54,204 bases of DNA from Planctomycetales bacterium (lineage in GTDB: Bacteria; Planctomycetota; Planctomycetia; Pirellulales; Thermoguttaceae), in NCBI GenBank assembly GCA_007119795.1, contig SKOZ01000072.1, forward strand, positions 1 through 54,204, given 5' to 3'. The position numbers were made by a program, and so were the translations under genes. Under the pieces are notes generated by a model. That model was not told the origin of the DNA, made no database searches, and saw nothing but the letters and a program-made list of their open reading frames with translations. Positions 17,955 through 26,392 of the stretch are shown here, piece by piece; the first letter of the stretch is position 1; each line of letters starts with the position of its first letter.

Positions 17955-20792
17955 TCACGGCCGCGGGGCCGGCTCGATCGCCAAGAAGCTCACCCCGTTG
18001 CTGCCGACGGGGACCGAGAGACGCAGCGGCGCCGCGTGCGATCGGGGAGGAATTTCCGTGGCGGTGGGACGCGGCAGTGCCTCTCGCTCCAGGCGGGCCG
18101 CCTCTTTGGCGGAGAGCGGCCCGAAGTGCCCGTCCCCGCGGAGGATGGCCTCGAGGAAGGCGCCGGCGTCGCGGCGGAGCGCCTCGTCCCCGGCCGTTCT
18201 CGCGTGATCGGCCACCATCCCATAGCTCGCCTCGCCCGTCTCCGCCGCAATGGCCTCGAGTGCCTCCACGGCGGCATCGCGGGCCTCGGCCCCACGATCG
18301 ACGAGTTCCTGCAAGACAGCGGCGAGCCGGTCGAGGTGGGGCCTTTCCCGAGAGGTGCGCCGCAGCGCGTCGGCGCGCTCGAAGTAGGAGTTGTGCCGGC
18401 GATCGAAGCGGTATTCCGTCACGCGGAGGCCGCCTTCGGCGGCCAATCCCCGGACGTCGATCTCGACGTCGAACGAGGCGGCGGCGCGCGACTGGGTGTC
18501 GCCGGGGTGGTGCGCGTAGACGACGACGTGGAGCGTGCCCCCGTCGTCGGCCGAAGCGAAGCCGCTCACCGTGTGACCGGCGATTCGCCTTTCGGGCAAG
18601 ACCCGGAAATCGTCCCTCATGTCGGAAAGGAGCGTGATCGCGTGGAAGGCGGGGACGGGGATGGTCGCCGTGCGGTCCGCGCGCCCGTCGCCGCTCCCGT
18701 CGATGCTCAGCCGGCGCGTGAAGGCGTTGAGCCCCTGGAGATTGTCCAAGGGCGGCCAGACCGTCATGATCGTCTCGCCGAACGCGTAACGGGGATCGTC
18801 GGCCGCCCGGCGCAACTGCCGCGCCACCAGGTCCGCGCTCCAGGACTTGAAATAGCCGTTACCCAGGTAACTTTCGGCAAAAGCCGGGTCCGGCAGGGGG
18901 CTCCAGCCGGGACACGCCTCGTGGGAATTGATCCAGAGGTCGCCGTAGTAGGCCTCGTCGACCTTCAAAGCCATCTCCTTGGCGCGGGCCAGCTTGGCCG
19001 CCGCCAGCTCGGAACGGTTGTAGATGTGGATCGACACGAAATCGAGGGGGCTGCCCCGCCCGCCGGAGGCCTCGCAGAGGGCTTCCACGCGGCGGGAGCG
19101 GCGGCCCTCGAGCCGCGCGTCGGCATAGGCGGCGTTGCGGGTGTCGCGCTGCGGATCGCGGGCGTTGGGCGAGCAGTGGAGGAGGAACTCGCGGAGCTGC
19201 AAGTTCGTCCCGAAGATGGCCCCCAGTTCCAGCCCTCCGACGAATACTTCCTGGGAATCGTAGCCCCGGTCCTCGAAGGCCCGCAGGATGCCGTCCACCG
19301 TGTAGTCGTAATACCGCAGCAGCTCGTCCGGGTTTTCGCGCCAGAAACGGTTGAGGTCGGGCTCGTTGAAGACGCTCCAGACGAAATCGAGCGCGGCATC
19401 CCCGTAGCGGTCGATGAGGCGGCCGGTCATCGTCCGCACCACCTCGTGCCACTGCGCGTAGTCCTTCACCGTGTAGCCCGCGCGACCGGTGATCGAGAGG
19501 CACCCCGGGGCATCGACGAAGTTGGGCATGAGCCGCCGCCCGTAGTGCCGGTGGACCATGTCCCACTCCTTGTCCAGCCGCCCCCAGTAGTAGACCGCCG
19601 TGCCGTGGGGGTCGAACCGCCGCAGGTAACAACCGCCGGCGGGGAACAGCCCGGGCATGTCGGGATTCTCCTCAGTCGGCGGCGGGGCGGTGTACTCCAG
19701 TTGCCATCCTCCCTCCGGCGTAGCGAGCTCCGTCGTCCGCACGGTCCCCGCCGCGTCGTCCACCGCGAGGACCTCGGCCCGCGCGTCGTGGACCCCGTTG
19801 GCCACCAGCACGGTGTAGCCCGGCCGGTAGTCTTCGCTCAGCGGCCGGCCGGCGGCAACACCGTACTGCTCGTGGCCGAAGAAGTCTTCCAAGTGGAGCA
19901 GCGTGCCGTCGTCCTGCGCCTCGATGGCGGTGATGCGGCGGGTCTCCCGCTCGCGGACCGCATTCGGCAGCGTGCTCGCGAAGATCTGCGCGGGCCGGTG
20001 CTCCGTGCCGGTCATCCAGAAGTCACGCTGCAGGCTCCAGGCATGGGGGTGGCGCTGCCGCGCCTGGTCCGTCAGCGCGTAGGTGGGACCGTAGATCTCC
20101 TCCTGCGTGCAGAACTGCACGTTGCAGAAGCCCGAGAAGAAGGCCCCTTGCCAACGGATCGGTTTCTCGGCGAGGTTCAGCACAAAGTCCACCGCGCGAC
20201 GCGCCGGCCCGTCGGCCGTGGTGAACGTCCAGCGGCGGGGCCCGGCGGGCTGCACCCGCTCGGCCCCGGCGAGCACGCGAAAGAGCAGCGGCGCGGGGAG
20301 GTAGAGCGGATCGCCCTCGGCGAACGCGACGCCCTCGTTGGAGCGGGCGGCGATGCGAACCGTGTACTGCGTGCCCGGCTCCAGCGGATCGGCCGGGTCG
20401 AGATAGACGAGCATCCCGCGGCCCGAGCCCACCGCCCCTTCCCGGATCCAGCCCGAGACCCCTGCGGCCAGGGCCCCGCCCTCGCCGACGAGCGTCCGCG
20501 GCTCGTGCCCTTCCGCCTCGAGCCACACGCGCAGCGAGTCGGCAGCGATGGTGTCGCCCTCGGCCTCGTGCATCGCCAGCTTGAAGAAGAGGCTGGTTCC
20601 GATGGGAACGTCTTCGGTGTTGCGCGCCGGCCGCGGCACTCCGTAGGGATCGTCGGCCCGCTCCGCAAAGCGGATCTCGCCCGCCCGCACCGCCGCCAAC
20701 TCCTCGGCGAACTGCCCATCGCCCCTCATCTCCGTACAGCCCGCCGCCAGCACGGCTGCCGCCACCGCCAGAAATCCCGCTTGCCTCTCCAT
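17955..20792 (-). CDS. large lipoprotein with GH39-like glycoside hydrolase domain
   Basis: A 945-residue exported protein. The N terminus MERQAGFLAVAAAVLAAGC has a lipobox (LAAGC), so it is predicted to be lipid-anchored. The first 400 residues contain beta-rich regions. The centre resembles a clan GH-A (beta/alpha)8 barrel: SVFNEPDLNRFW has the typical Asn-Glu acid/base motif, and INSHEACPGW carries a candidate nucleophile Glu. The region after about residue 640 is beta-rich and followed by a helical C terminus of unknown role. GH39 is the nearest family by eye, but GH5/GH44-type relatives are possible. Probable role is polysaccharide breakdown at the cell surface. Confidence 0.75.
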   Translation of the reverse strand: MERQAGFLAVAAAVLAAGCTEMRGDGQFAEELAAVRAGEIRFAERADDPYGVPRPARNTEDVPIGTSLFFKLAMHEAEGDTIAADSLRVWLEAEGHEPRTLVGEGGALAAGVSGWIREGAVGSGRGMLVYLDPADPLEPGTQYTVRIAARSNEGVAFAEGDPLYLPAPLLFRVLAGAERVQPAGPRRWTFTTADGPARRAVDFVLNLAEKPIRWQGAFFSGFCNVQFCTQEEIYGPTYALTDQARQRHPHAWSLQRDFWMTGTEHRPAQIFASTLPNAVRERETRRITAIEAQDDGTLLHLEDFFGHEQYGVAAGRPLSEDYRPGYTVLVANGVHDARAEVLAVDDAAGTVRTTELATPEGGWQLEYTAPPPTEENPDMPGLFPAGGCYLRRFDPHGTAVYYWGRLDKEWDMVHRHYGRRLMPNFVDAPGCLSITGRAGYTVKDYAQWHEVVRTMTGRLIDRYGDAALDFVWSVFNEPDLNRFWRENPDELLRYYDYTVDGILRAFEDRGYDSQEVFVGGLELGAIFGTNLQLREFLLHCSPNARDPQRDTRNAAYADARLEGRRSRRVEALCEASGGRGSPLDFVSIHIYNRSELAAAKLARAKEMALKVDEAYYGDLWINSHEACPGWSPLPDPAFAESYLGNGYFKSWSADLVARQLRRAADDPRYAFGETIMTVWPPLDNLQGLNAFTRRLSIDGSGDGRADRTATIPVPAFHAITLLSDMRDDFRVLPERRIAGHTVSGFASADDGGTLHVVVYAHHPGDTQSRAAASFDVEIDVRGLAAEGGLRVTEYRFDRRHNSYFERADALRRTSRERPHLDRLAAVLQELVDRGAEARDAAVEALEAIAAETGEASYGMVADHARTAGDEALRRDAGAFLEAILRGDGHFGPLSAKEAARLEREALPRPTATEIPPRSHAAPLRLSVPVGSNGVSFLAIEPAPRP

Positions 20793-21096
20793 CGATTCGT
20801 TTCCCCTTCGGGTCGTGTGTCCTGCGCGTCTCCGAGCTCCCGCCCGGCGAAGCTCGGCTTCGCCCCAACTCGACGTCCCTGTCGAGATCACCTCAAACCT
20901 CGACCGATCCCTCGTTCCCAAGCTCCAGCTTGGAAACGCACCTCCACGAAGCTCTGCTTCGCAGCGTGCTTTCGATCGTTGCCCTCCTGCCGTTCCTCGT
21001 TCTGTCGACGGATCACCCCTGGCAGCTCGCCCGGCTGCCAGTGCGGGACGGGCACCGCATCGCGGGCGAAATGGTGCGGAAAAATGTGCTGAGCGT
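20793..21096. repeat. intergenic cluster of three hairpin palindromes
   Basis: This 304-base gap holds no gene. It carries three hairpins within 116 bases: GGCGAAGC/GCTTCGCC at 20846-20864, CGTTCCCAAGCT/AGCTTGGAAACG with one mismatch at 20913-20938, and CGAAGC/GCTTCG at 20947-20961. The first and third share the same core. The middle one is of a type I recall as common between planctomycete genes. They may be REP-type repeats. Confidence 0.8.
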
Positions 21097-22179
21097 TCAC
21101 GCCCGGTACGCCCGCACGCGCTCCATGAGGCGGTTGGCCGCATCGGCATCGGGCAGGCCGTTGACGCGATAGAGCACGCCGCCGGCCAGCTCGTGCCGAT
21201 CGAGCCGGAAGGCGAACCGGTCATGGTCCACGTCGAGCACCAGCGGCACGTCGCCCACGCGCCGCTTGAGGTCTCCCACCACGTCGAAGGCCCTGGGGAA
21301 GCCGCGGTCGTCGCCGAGGAAGATCGCCTTGAGCCCCTCGAAGCCGGCGACCGCCCGGAGCAGGTGCCGTCCGTTCCCGTGGATGTGGAGCACTCCGCCG
21401 TCGAACCGGCGGAAGATGCGTTCGACGGGGCCGCGCCCCCACTCCTCGAGGCAGTCGACCGAGGTCATATGGAACGGGTCGACGCTCTCGGAGACGATGC
21501 GCCCGGGAATCCACTGGACCATATTGCTGCACGTCCCCTCCTCCGGAGCGACGGCCTGCTGGAAGAAGGCCGTCTGCACGGCGAGGTTGATCTCGAAGGC
21601 CAACTCGATCGCGCGGCGCACTTCGTCGGGATGCTCGTAGAGACTCAGGTAGGTCTCGGAGGCGCCGACCAGCTCGAACACGAAGTTCAGGCCGTCGATG
21701 AGGATGAAATGGCTCACGCCGAACTTGCCGGCGGCGCCCTCGGTGAAAACGCGAAGCTGGTCGAGATACCGGCGAAACCAGGGATGGGCGGGGTGGAAAT
21801 GCAGCCGCTCCAGCTCCGACCAGTCGCGGAGGATCGGGGCGACCATCGAGGAGATCCAACCCGACTCGGGGTGGGCCATGAATTGCACGTCTCCGCCGAG
21901 CAGGCCGCCGTAGAGGCCCTGGTCCATTTCGCTCAGGTAGGCGCTGGGGATCGAGTCGTCTTCAACGGCCGCGCGCTCGGCGAACAGCCGATCCCAGAAG
22001 GCGATTCGCTCGGCGGGATCCGGAGCCATGCAATAGCCCGCGGGATAGCGCTCTCCGAAATCGGCGAGCGCCCGGCTGGGTGTTTCCATGACCGCCAGGA
22101 CCTGGTCCTGGGCCCTCCGCTCGTAGAGGGCGCGAAGCCGAGCCAGCGCCTCGCCCAACGTCGGTTTGTAGGCAAACAT
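21097..22179 (-). CDS. uroporphyrinogen decarboxylase-family protein
   Basis: A 360-residue TIM-barrel protein of the URO-D family, which includes the heme enzyme HemE and methyltransferases acting on methoxylated or methylated compounds. Family character is seen in the helix-rich N-terminal half, in FILIDGLNFVFELVGASETYLSLYEHPDEV, and in the region VLHIHGNGRHLL, which matches the C-terminal His-containing strand of these methyltransferase-like members. The N-terminal HemE signature with conserved Arg pair is not evident, so a heme role is doubtful. ATG 22179 begins the conserved region. It is 31 bases downstream of a membrane-protein gene and upstream of the glycoside hydrolase lipoprotein. 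Substrate unknown. Confidence 0.75.
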   Translation of the reverse strand: MFAYKPTLGEALARLRALYERRAQDQVLAVMETPSRALADFGERYPAGYCMAPDPAERIAFWDRLFAERAAVEDDSIPSAYLSEMDQGLYGGLLGGDVQFMAHPESGWISSMVAPILRDWSELERLHFHPAHPWFRRYLDQLRVFTEGAAGKFGVSHFILIDGLNFVFELVGASETYLSLYEHPDEVRRAIELAFEINLAVQTAFFQQAVAPEEGTCSNMVQWIPGRIVSESVDPFHMTSVDCLEEWGRGPVERIFRRFDGGVLHIHGNGRHLLRAVAGFEGLKAIFLGDDRGFPRAFDVVGDLKRRVGDVPLVLDVDHDRFAFRLDRHELAGGVLYRVNGLPDADAANRLMERVRAYRA

Positions 22180-22210
22180 GACCAACCGGCGGGTGTCGCT
22201 ACTGGCGGGG

Positions 22211-22762
22211 TCAGGGGCTGCTCTTCGGGGCATCGCTCGGCGGGCTCGCTTCGGCCCCGGTGTCCGCGCGGTAGAGCATGGCCTGTTTCCGAGCCGGGCG
22301 ATAGACGAGGAAAACGACCAGCAGCACGGCCAGGCTGCCGCCGATGGCCAACATGCCGGCGGCAACGCGTTCCAGGGCCACGAGAACAATCCCGCCGATC
22401 ACCGAGGTCAGCGAGAAGACGAGCGTACCGGCGAGGGCGAGGAACGAGTCGCGGGCGGCGGCGCGGCGGGTGATCCGCTCCAGCTCCACCTGACCCTCGA
22501 CAAGGCGCGCCTGGAGCCGGTAGTGCGCGACGCGCGGATCGGCCGGGACCGTCGCCCGCTGCGCAGCGGGTGTTTCCGCAGACGCAGCTTGGTCCGCACC
22601 GCCGCTAGGCGCCGGCGAATCGTTTTGCGACGATGGATCGTTCTGGCCGGCCGGGAGGGCTTCTCCGCCCGCCGGTTCCGGGATGGCATCGCTCACGGCT
22701 TCCTCCGTCAAGGGGGTCGGCGGCTGCTGTTGCGGAGCAGCCCCGGCGAGCATAGCCATCAT
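22211..22762 (-). CDS. hypothetical membrane protein with two helices
   Basis: A 183-residue protein I cannot assign to a family. Residues 1-75 are rich in Pro, Ala, Gln and Ser and probably disordered. A helical segment with many charged residues (RLQARLVEGQVELERITRRAA) precedes two transmembrane helices (LALAGTLVFSLTSVIGGIVLVA and MLAIGGSLAVLLVVFLVY). A short polar tail follows. The start is one of two adjacent ATGs after GGAGG; 22762 is used. Likely first gene of a unit with the URO-D-family gene. The two-helix hairpin suggests a scaffold or sensor role, but this is only topology. Confidence 0.65.
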   Translation of the reverse strand: MMAMLAGAAPQQQPPTPLTEEAVSDAIPEPAGGEALPAGQNDPSSQNDSPAPSGGADQAASAETPAAQRATVPADPRVAHYRLQARLVEGQVELERITRRAAARDSFLALAGTLVFSLTSVIGGIVLVALERVAAGMLAIGGSLAVLLVVFLVYRPARKQAMLYRADTGAEASPPSDAPKSSP

Positions 22763-22907
22763 AGGTCCTCCGCAGCAGCCGGGCAACGGATGCCGGAAAC
22801 ACGGGGTGCGAGAAACCGGCGGGAACGGCCGGCCTATAGGAGGGCAATGGTCAGAGAGGGAAGAGCCGGGGCGCGGAGAGGCAGATTACGCAGGCGGAAG
22901 GCGCGTC

Positions 22908-23798
22908 GTGACCCGCTACGGAATTCTGAATCTGAACAAGCCCGTCGGCATGACGTCGCGGCGCGCCGTGGACTGCGTGCAGAAGCTCGCCCGCAGGCTC
23001 AAGGCGGGCCACGCGGGCACGCTGGACCCGCTGGCCAGCGGAGTGCTGGTGGTCTGCGTGGGCGCCGCCACGCGGCTTATCGAGCACGTGCAGCGGATGC
23101 CCAAAAGCTATCGAGCGATCTTCCTGCTCGGCCGTCAAAGTCCCACAGAAGACGTGGACGGGGAGGTCGTCGCGCTGGCCGATCCACCAGTCCCCTCGGG
23201 CGAGGAGATCGCCGCCGCGGCCGCCCGCCTCACCGGCACGATCGAGCAGCGGCCCCCCGCCTACTCGGCCCTGAAGATCGACGGCGAGCGGGCCTACGCC
23301 CGGGCCAGGCGCGGCGAGTCGCTGGAGATGAAGCCGCGGACCGTCCACGTCTACCGGCTCGACGTACTCGATTACCAGTATCCCCGGCTCGAGCTGGCCG
23401 TCGAGTGCGGCGCGGGGACGTACGTCCGCTCCTTGGGGCGCGACTTGGCCCAGTCGCTTGGCACCGCGGCCGTCCTCGAGCGCCTGGTGCGGACGACGGT
23501 GGGGGAATTCCGGATCGAGGCGGGCATCGATCCGCGGCGGCTCTACCCGCACAATTGGACTGCTCACCTCCTGCCCGCCCGGATGGCGGTAAGCGACCTG
23601 CCGGCGATCGCCCTCAGCGGAGCCGAGCTGGCAGAAGTCGGCCACGGGCGGACCATCCACCGGCCCGAGGCCTCCTACGAGCGCGTCGCGGGCCTCGACC
23701 CCACCGGCGAACTGGCCTGCGTCCTCATCCCTACCGGCGGCGGCCGGCTCCGGCCCGAACTCAACCTCCCCCCGCCAGCCCCCCCCGAGCACGCGTAA
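22908..23798 (+). CDS. truB: tRNA pseudouridine synthase B
   Basis: Converts uridine 55 in the T-loop of tRNAs to pseudouridine. The 296 residues show ILNLNKPVGMTS at the N terminus and the catalytic motif HAGTLDPLASGVL, with Asp40 as the nucleophile. A second conserved region reads YVRSLGRDLAQSLGT. The GTG at 22908 follows a GGAAG element and starts the conserved sequence. No PUA-like extension is obvious beyond residue 240, where a Pro-rich tail ends the protein. It is not next to rbfA, infB or rpsO as in many bacteria. It ends two bases from the stop of the convergent rpiB. Confidence 0.95.
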   Translation: MTRYGILNLNKPVGMTSRRAVDCVQKLARRLKAGHAGTLDPLASGVLVVCVGAATRLIEHVQRMPKSYRAIFLLGRQSPTEDVDGEVVALADPPVPSGEEIAAAAARLTGTIEQRPPAYSALKIDGERAYARARRGESLEMKPRTVHVYRLDVLDYQYPRLELAVECGAGTYVRSLGRDLAQSLGTAAVLERLVRTTVGEFRIEAGIDPRRLYPHNWTAHLLPARMAVSDLPAIALSGAELAEVGHGRTIHRPEASYERVAGLDPTGELACVLIPTGGGRLRPELNLPPPAPPEHA

Positions 23799-23800
23799 CC

Positions 23801-24253
23801 CTACGGCCGCCCGTTCCACTTCTCCAGGTCGGCGATCTTACGGACCCGCCGGTCGTGGCGCCCCCCTTCGAATTCCGTGTTCAGCCAGATCTCGACCAGC
23901 CGGTCCACGAGTCGCTCGCCGAGCATGTCGCCGGAGAGGCAAAGGACGTTCAGGTCGTTGTGGCGGCGGCTGAGCTCGGCGGTCAGGTCGTCGTGGCAGG
24001 GGGCGGCCCGGACACCGGGAAACTTGTTGGCCGCGATGCACATCCCCAACCCCGTGCCACAGATAAGGATTCCGCGGTCGACCGCGTGGTCGCTCACCTG
24101 GCAGGCGACCACGGCAGCGACGTCGGGATAGTCGACGCTCTCCTCGTCGAACGACCCCTCGTCGACCACCTCGTGGCCCAGGCGTCTGAGCAGATCGACG
24201 ACCTTCGCGCGCATCATGCAGCCGCGATGGTCGCTTCCGACCGCGATTCGCAT
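23801..24253 (-). CDS. rpiB: ribose-5-phosphate isomerase B
   Basis: Interconverts ribose 5-phosphate and ribulose 5-phosphate in the pentose phosphate pathway; RpiB homologues may also act on allose or galactose phosphates. The 150 residues start MRIAVGSDHRGCMMR, with the family SDH motif, and contain ILICGTGLGMCIAANK with the active-site Cys. The phosphate-binding region SRRHNDLNVLCLSG is also typical. ATG 24253 is clear. It is convergent with truB and upstream of a long gene-free stretch shared with the divergent flippase gene. Confidence 0.95.
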   Translation of the reverse strand: MRIAVGSDHRGCMMRAKVVDLLRRLGHEVVDEGSFDEESVDYPDVAAVVACQVSDHAVDRGILICGTGLGMCIAANKFPGVRAAPCHDDLTAELSRRHNDLNVLCLSGDMLGERLVDRLVEIWLNTEFEGGRHDRRVRKIADLEKWNGRP

Positions 24254-24787
24254 TGTCGCGTTCCCTCCCGGACATTGGGCGTCCCAAAGCCCAGCGCCAA
24301 CATTGGCCCCTTCGCCCGCGGACGACGGCTCACCGGCGGGCTTCCGATCAATCCGGCCCCATCAAGAGAACCCCCACCTGGCTCCGCTCTGTTTGCGGGC
24401 GACCCATCGCTGCATTCTATGCGTGCCGAGCAAACTAGCCCCACAAGGGTTGTATTATAGTGATTCGTCATATCGTCCGCAACGACATCGCCTATTATGG
24501 GGGTGAACTAATTAGCCAGTAGCACTAAACTATCTTCATCCGTCATGACTACCCGCCGCCGCGATGTACGATACGTAGGGCACCGGCATACCCGCTCCCT
24601 TGCCCAAGCCTGTCACTGTCCCGCGAACCGCGCCCCAACCATTACGCATCACATCATCCATCTCGCGTCTCTCGGCAGGAGTGCGGGTATTTACGGCGCA
24701 TGCGACCGCAGGGTGGCCGTCCCCAGGCCGGCGTAAGCCAAGACCCCCGTTTGTCTCCACGAATACCAACCCCTGATTCTCGCCCCC
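24254..24787. other. intergenic region with AT-richer patch
   Basis: This 534-base stretch separates divergent rpiB and the flippase gene. I see no gene in it. About 24440-24545 is clearly richer in A and T than the surroundings and includes TGTATTATAG and GAACTAATTAGCC, so it may hold one or both promoters. No clean -35/-10 pair or palindromic operator could be picked out. Confidence 0.5.
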
Positions 24788-26245
24788 GTGGACCTACCGG
24801 AAGGAGCACTGCAACCACTTCTGCGACGGGCCGCCTGGGCGGTGATCGCCACGCAGGCCGCTTCGCAGGTCGTCAGTCTTGCTGTTCTGGCAGTACTCTT
24901 CCGGCTGCTGGGGCCCACACCATACGGCGTAGTCGGAATGGTGATGCCGCTTCTCCTCTTTTTTCGGCTGTTGGCCGCGGCGGGGTTGGACGTGGCCGCC
25001 GTCCAGCAAGCGCGTCTCGATCCCCGGCAGGCCAGCGGGCTCTTCTGGCTCAACCAGTTGTTTGGGCTGGTCGCTGCCGCGGTAGCCGTTGCGGCGGCAC
25101 CGGTTCTGGCCTGGTTCTACGGCACCGCTGCCGTACTGCCGGTCGCCGCGGCGATGGCCGGAACCCTGGTGGTAACCGCGCTGGGCGTTCAGCACGCGGC
25201 CCTGCTCCAGCGGCGGATGCGACTCGATCTGCTCGCCGGTCTCCGCTTCTGCGCCCATTGCGTGGCGGGGGGCGCGGCCATCGCGGCGGCGGCCGCGGGA
25301 TGGGGAGTCTGGTCGCTCGTCGTCCAGCAGTACGTGGAGCTGGGCATGGTGACGCTGCTCGTCTGGTTCGCCGAACCGTGGCGGCCGGGGCGTCCGGTCG
25401 GCGGCGTCGGGCTGCGGCGGCTCGTCCGTTTCGGCGGGCACTATACGCTCAGCAACCTGATGTTCTACGTGACCACCAACGTCGACAAGGTCGTCGTCGG
25501 CTTCGCACTCGGCGAGACCGCGCTGGGCCTGTACAGCCAGGCGTTCAACCTCGTCATGAAGCCGCTCCACGTCCTGCTGACCCCGCTGACCGGCGTGATG
25601 CTCCCCGCCCTCTCGCGCCTTGCCCTCGAGCCCGCGGAATACCGCCGCCTGCTCACCGGGTTCTTCCGCTTGATTGCCCTGGGGATGCTCCCCTGCGGCG
25701 TGGGGCTGGCCTTGGTGGCACGCGAGGCGATCCTCGTCCTCGGTGGTCCGCAATGGGAGCCCGCAGGACCCATCCTGGGGGTGCTCGCCGCGGCCCTGCT
25801 CGTGCAGGGGTTCTTCAACGCCTTCGGCAGTGTCTTCGCCTCGGCAGGCCGCGTCGACCGACTGGCGGCGGCCTCGGTGGTGATTGCGGCGACACTCACG
25901 GTGGCGTTCGTCGTGGGGCTGGTGGTCGGCCAGTGGGCGGGGTGGCCGCTGTTGGGGGTGGCGGGAGCTTACTCGGCAACCATGCTCGTGGTGATCTTTC
26001 CCCCCTACCTCGTCTATTGTTTGCGGAGCGTGGGCTATCCGCTGCGCGGCTTCTTCGCCGCGGCGGCCCCGGCAGCCGCAGCCACCGCCGTGATGGCGAT
26101 GGCCGTCCTCGCCTGGCGGTTGGCAATGCCCCCGACCTCGCCGGGCCGCCTGCTCGCCGGGCAAGTCGCAGTGGGATTGGTGGTCTTCGCTGCGGCCGCG
26201 CGCGCCGAGCTGCGCGAGCTCTACGCACTCCTTCGCAACCGGTAG
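24788..26245 (+). CDS. polysaccharide flippase / lipopolysaccharide biosynthesis membrane protein
   Basis: MOP-superfamily (Wzx/PST) transporter that flips lipid-linked sugars across the inner membrane. The 485 residues are almost entirely hydrophobic, with about 12 or more helices, and include the family-like AQFRLLGPTPYG-type segment (VLFRLLGPTPYGVVGM), the mid-protein LSNLMFYVTTNVDKVVVG and LYSQAFNLVMKPL. The start is the GTG at 24788, which gives the expected charged N terminus before the first helix. No glycosyltransferase genes flank it, so its polymer is unknown. Prediction is by family pattern and topology. Confidence 0.87.
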   Translation: MDLPEGALQPLLRRAAWAVIATQAASQVVSLAVLAVLFRLLGPTPYGVVGMVMPLLLFFRLLAAAGLDVAAVQQARLDPRQASGLFWLNQLFGLVAAAVAVAAAPVLAWFYGTAAVLPVAAAMAGTLVVTALGVQHAALLQRRMRLDLLAGLRFCAHCVAGGAAIAAAAAGWGVWSLVVQQYVELGMVTLLVWFAEPWRPGRPVGGVGLRRLVRFGGHYTLSNLMFYVTTNVDKVVVGFALGETALGLYSQAFNLVMKPLHVLLTPLTGVMLPALSRLALEPAEYRRLLTGFFRLIALGMLPCGVGLALVAREAILVLGGPQWEPAGPILGVLAAALLVQGFFNAFGSVFASAGRVDRLAAASVVIAATLTVAFVVGLVVGQWAGWPLLGVAGAYSATMLVVIFPPYLVYCLRSVGYPLRGFFAAAAPAAAATAVMAMAVLAWRLAMPPTSPGRLLAGQVAVGLVVFAAAARAELRELYALLRNR

Positions 26246-26327
26246 AGGCGAGGCGGCGCCCGGCGTTCCCGCAATCGCGCCGACCGCGGAGCGCCGGAAA
26301 CCTCCTCCCCCGCCGGAACGATTGCCG

Positions 26328-26333
26328 TATAAT
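26328..26333 (+). promoter_or_regulatory. candidate -10 box
   Basis: A TATAAT hexamer lies 60 bases before the start of the HtrA-like gene, within a 147-base gap. No matching -35 hexamer is evident. Confidence 0.4.
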
Positions 26334-26392
26334 GCGCTGTTGAATGATTAGTCCATTCGTCTCCCCCTTTCTTTCTTCGGGTGAGGATTAGC

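Noticed and set aside
17622..21092. 1156-codon plus-strand ORF
   Set aside because: Lies opposite the lipoprotein gene. That strand shows a signal peptide with lipobox and barrel motifs; the plus reading is repetitive Arg/Gly/Val sequence.
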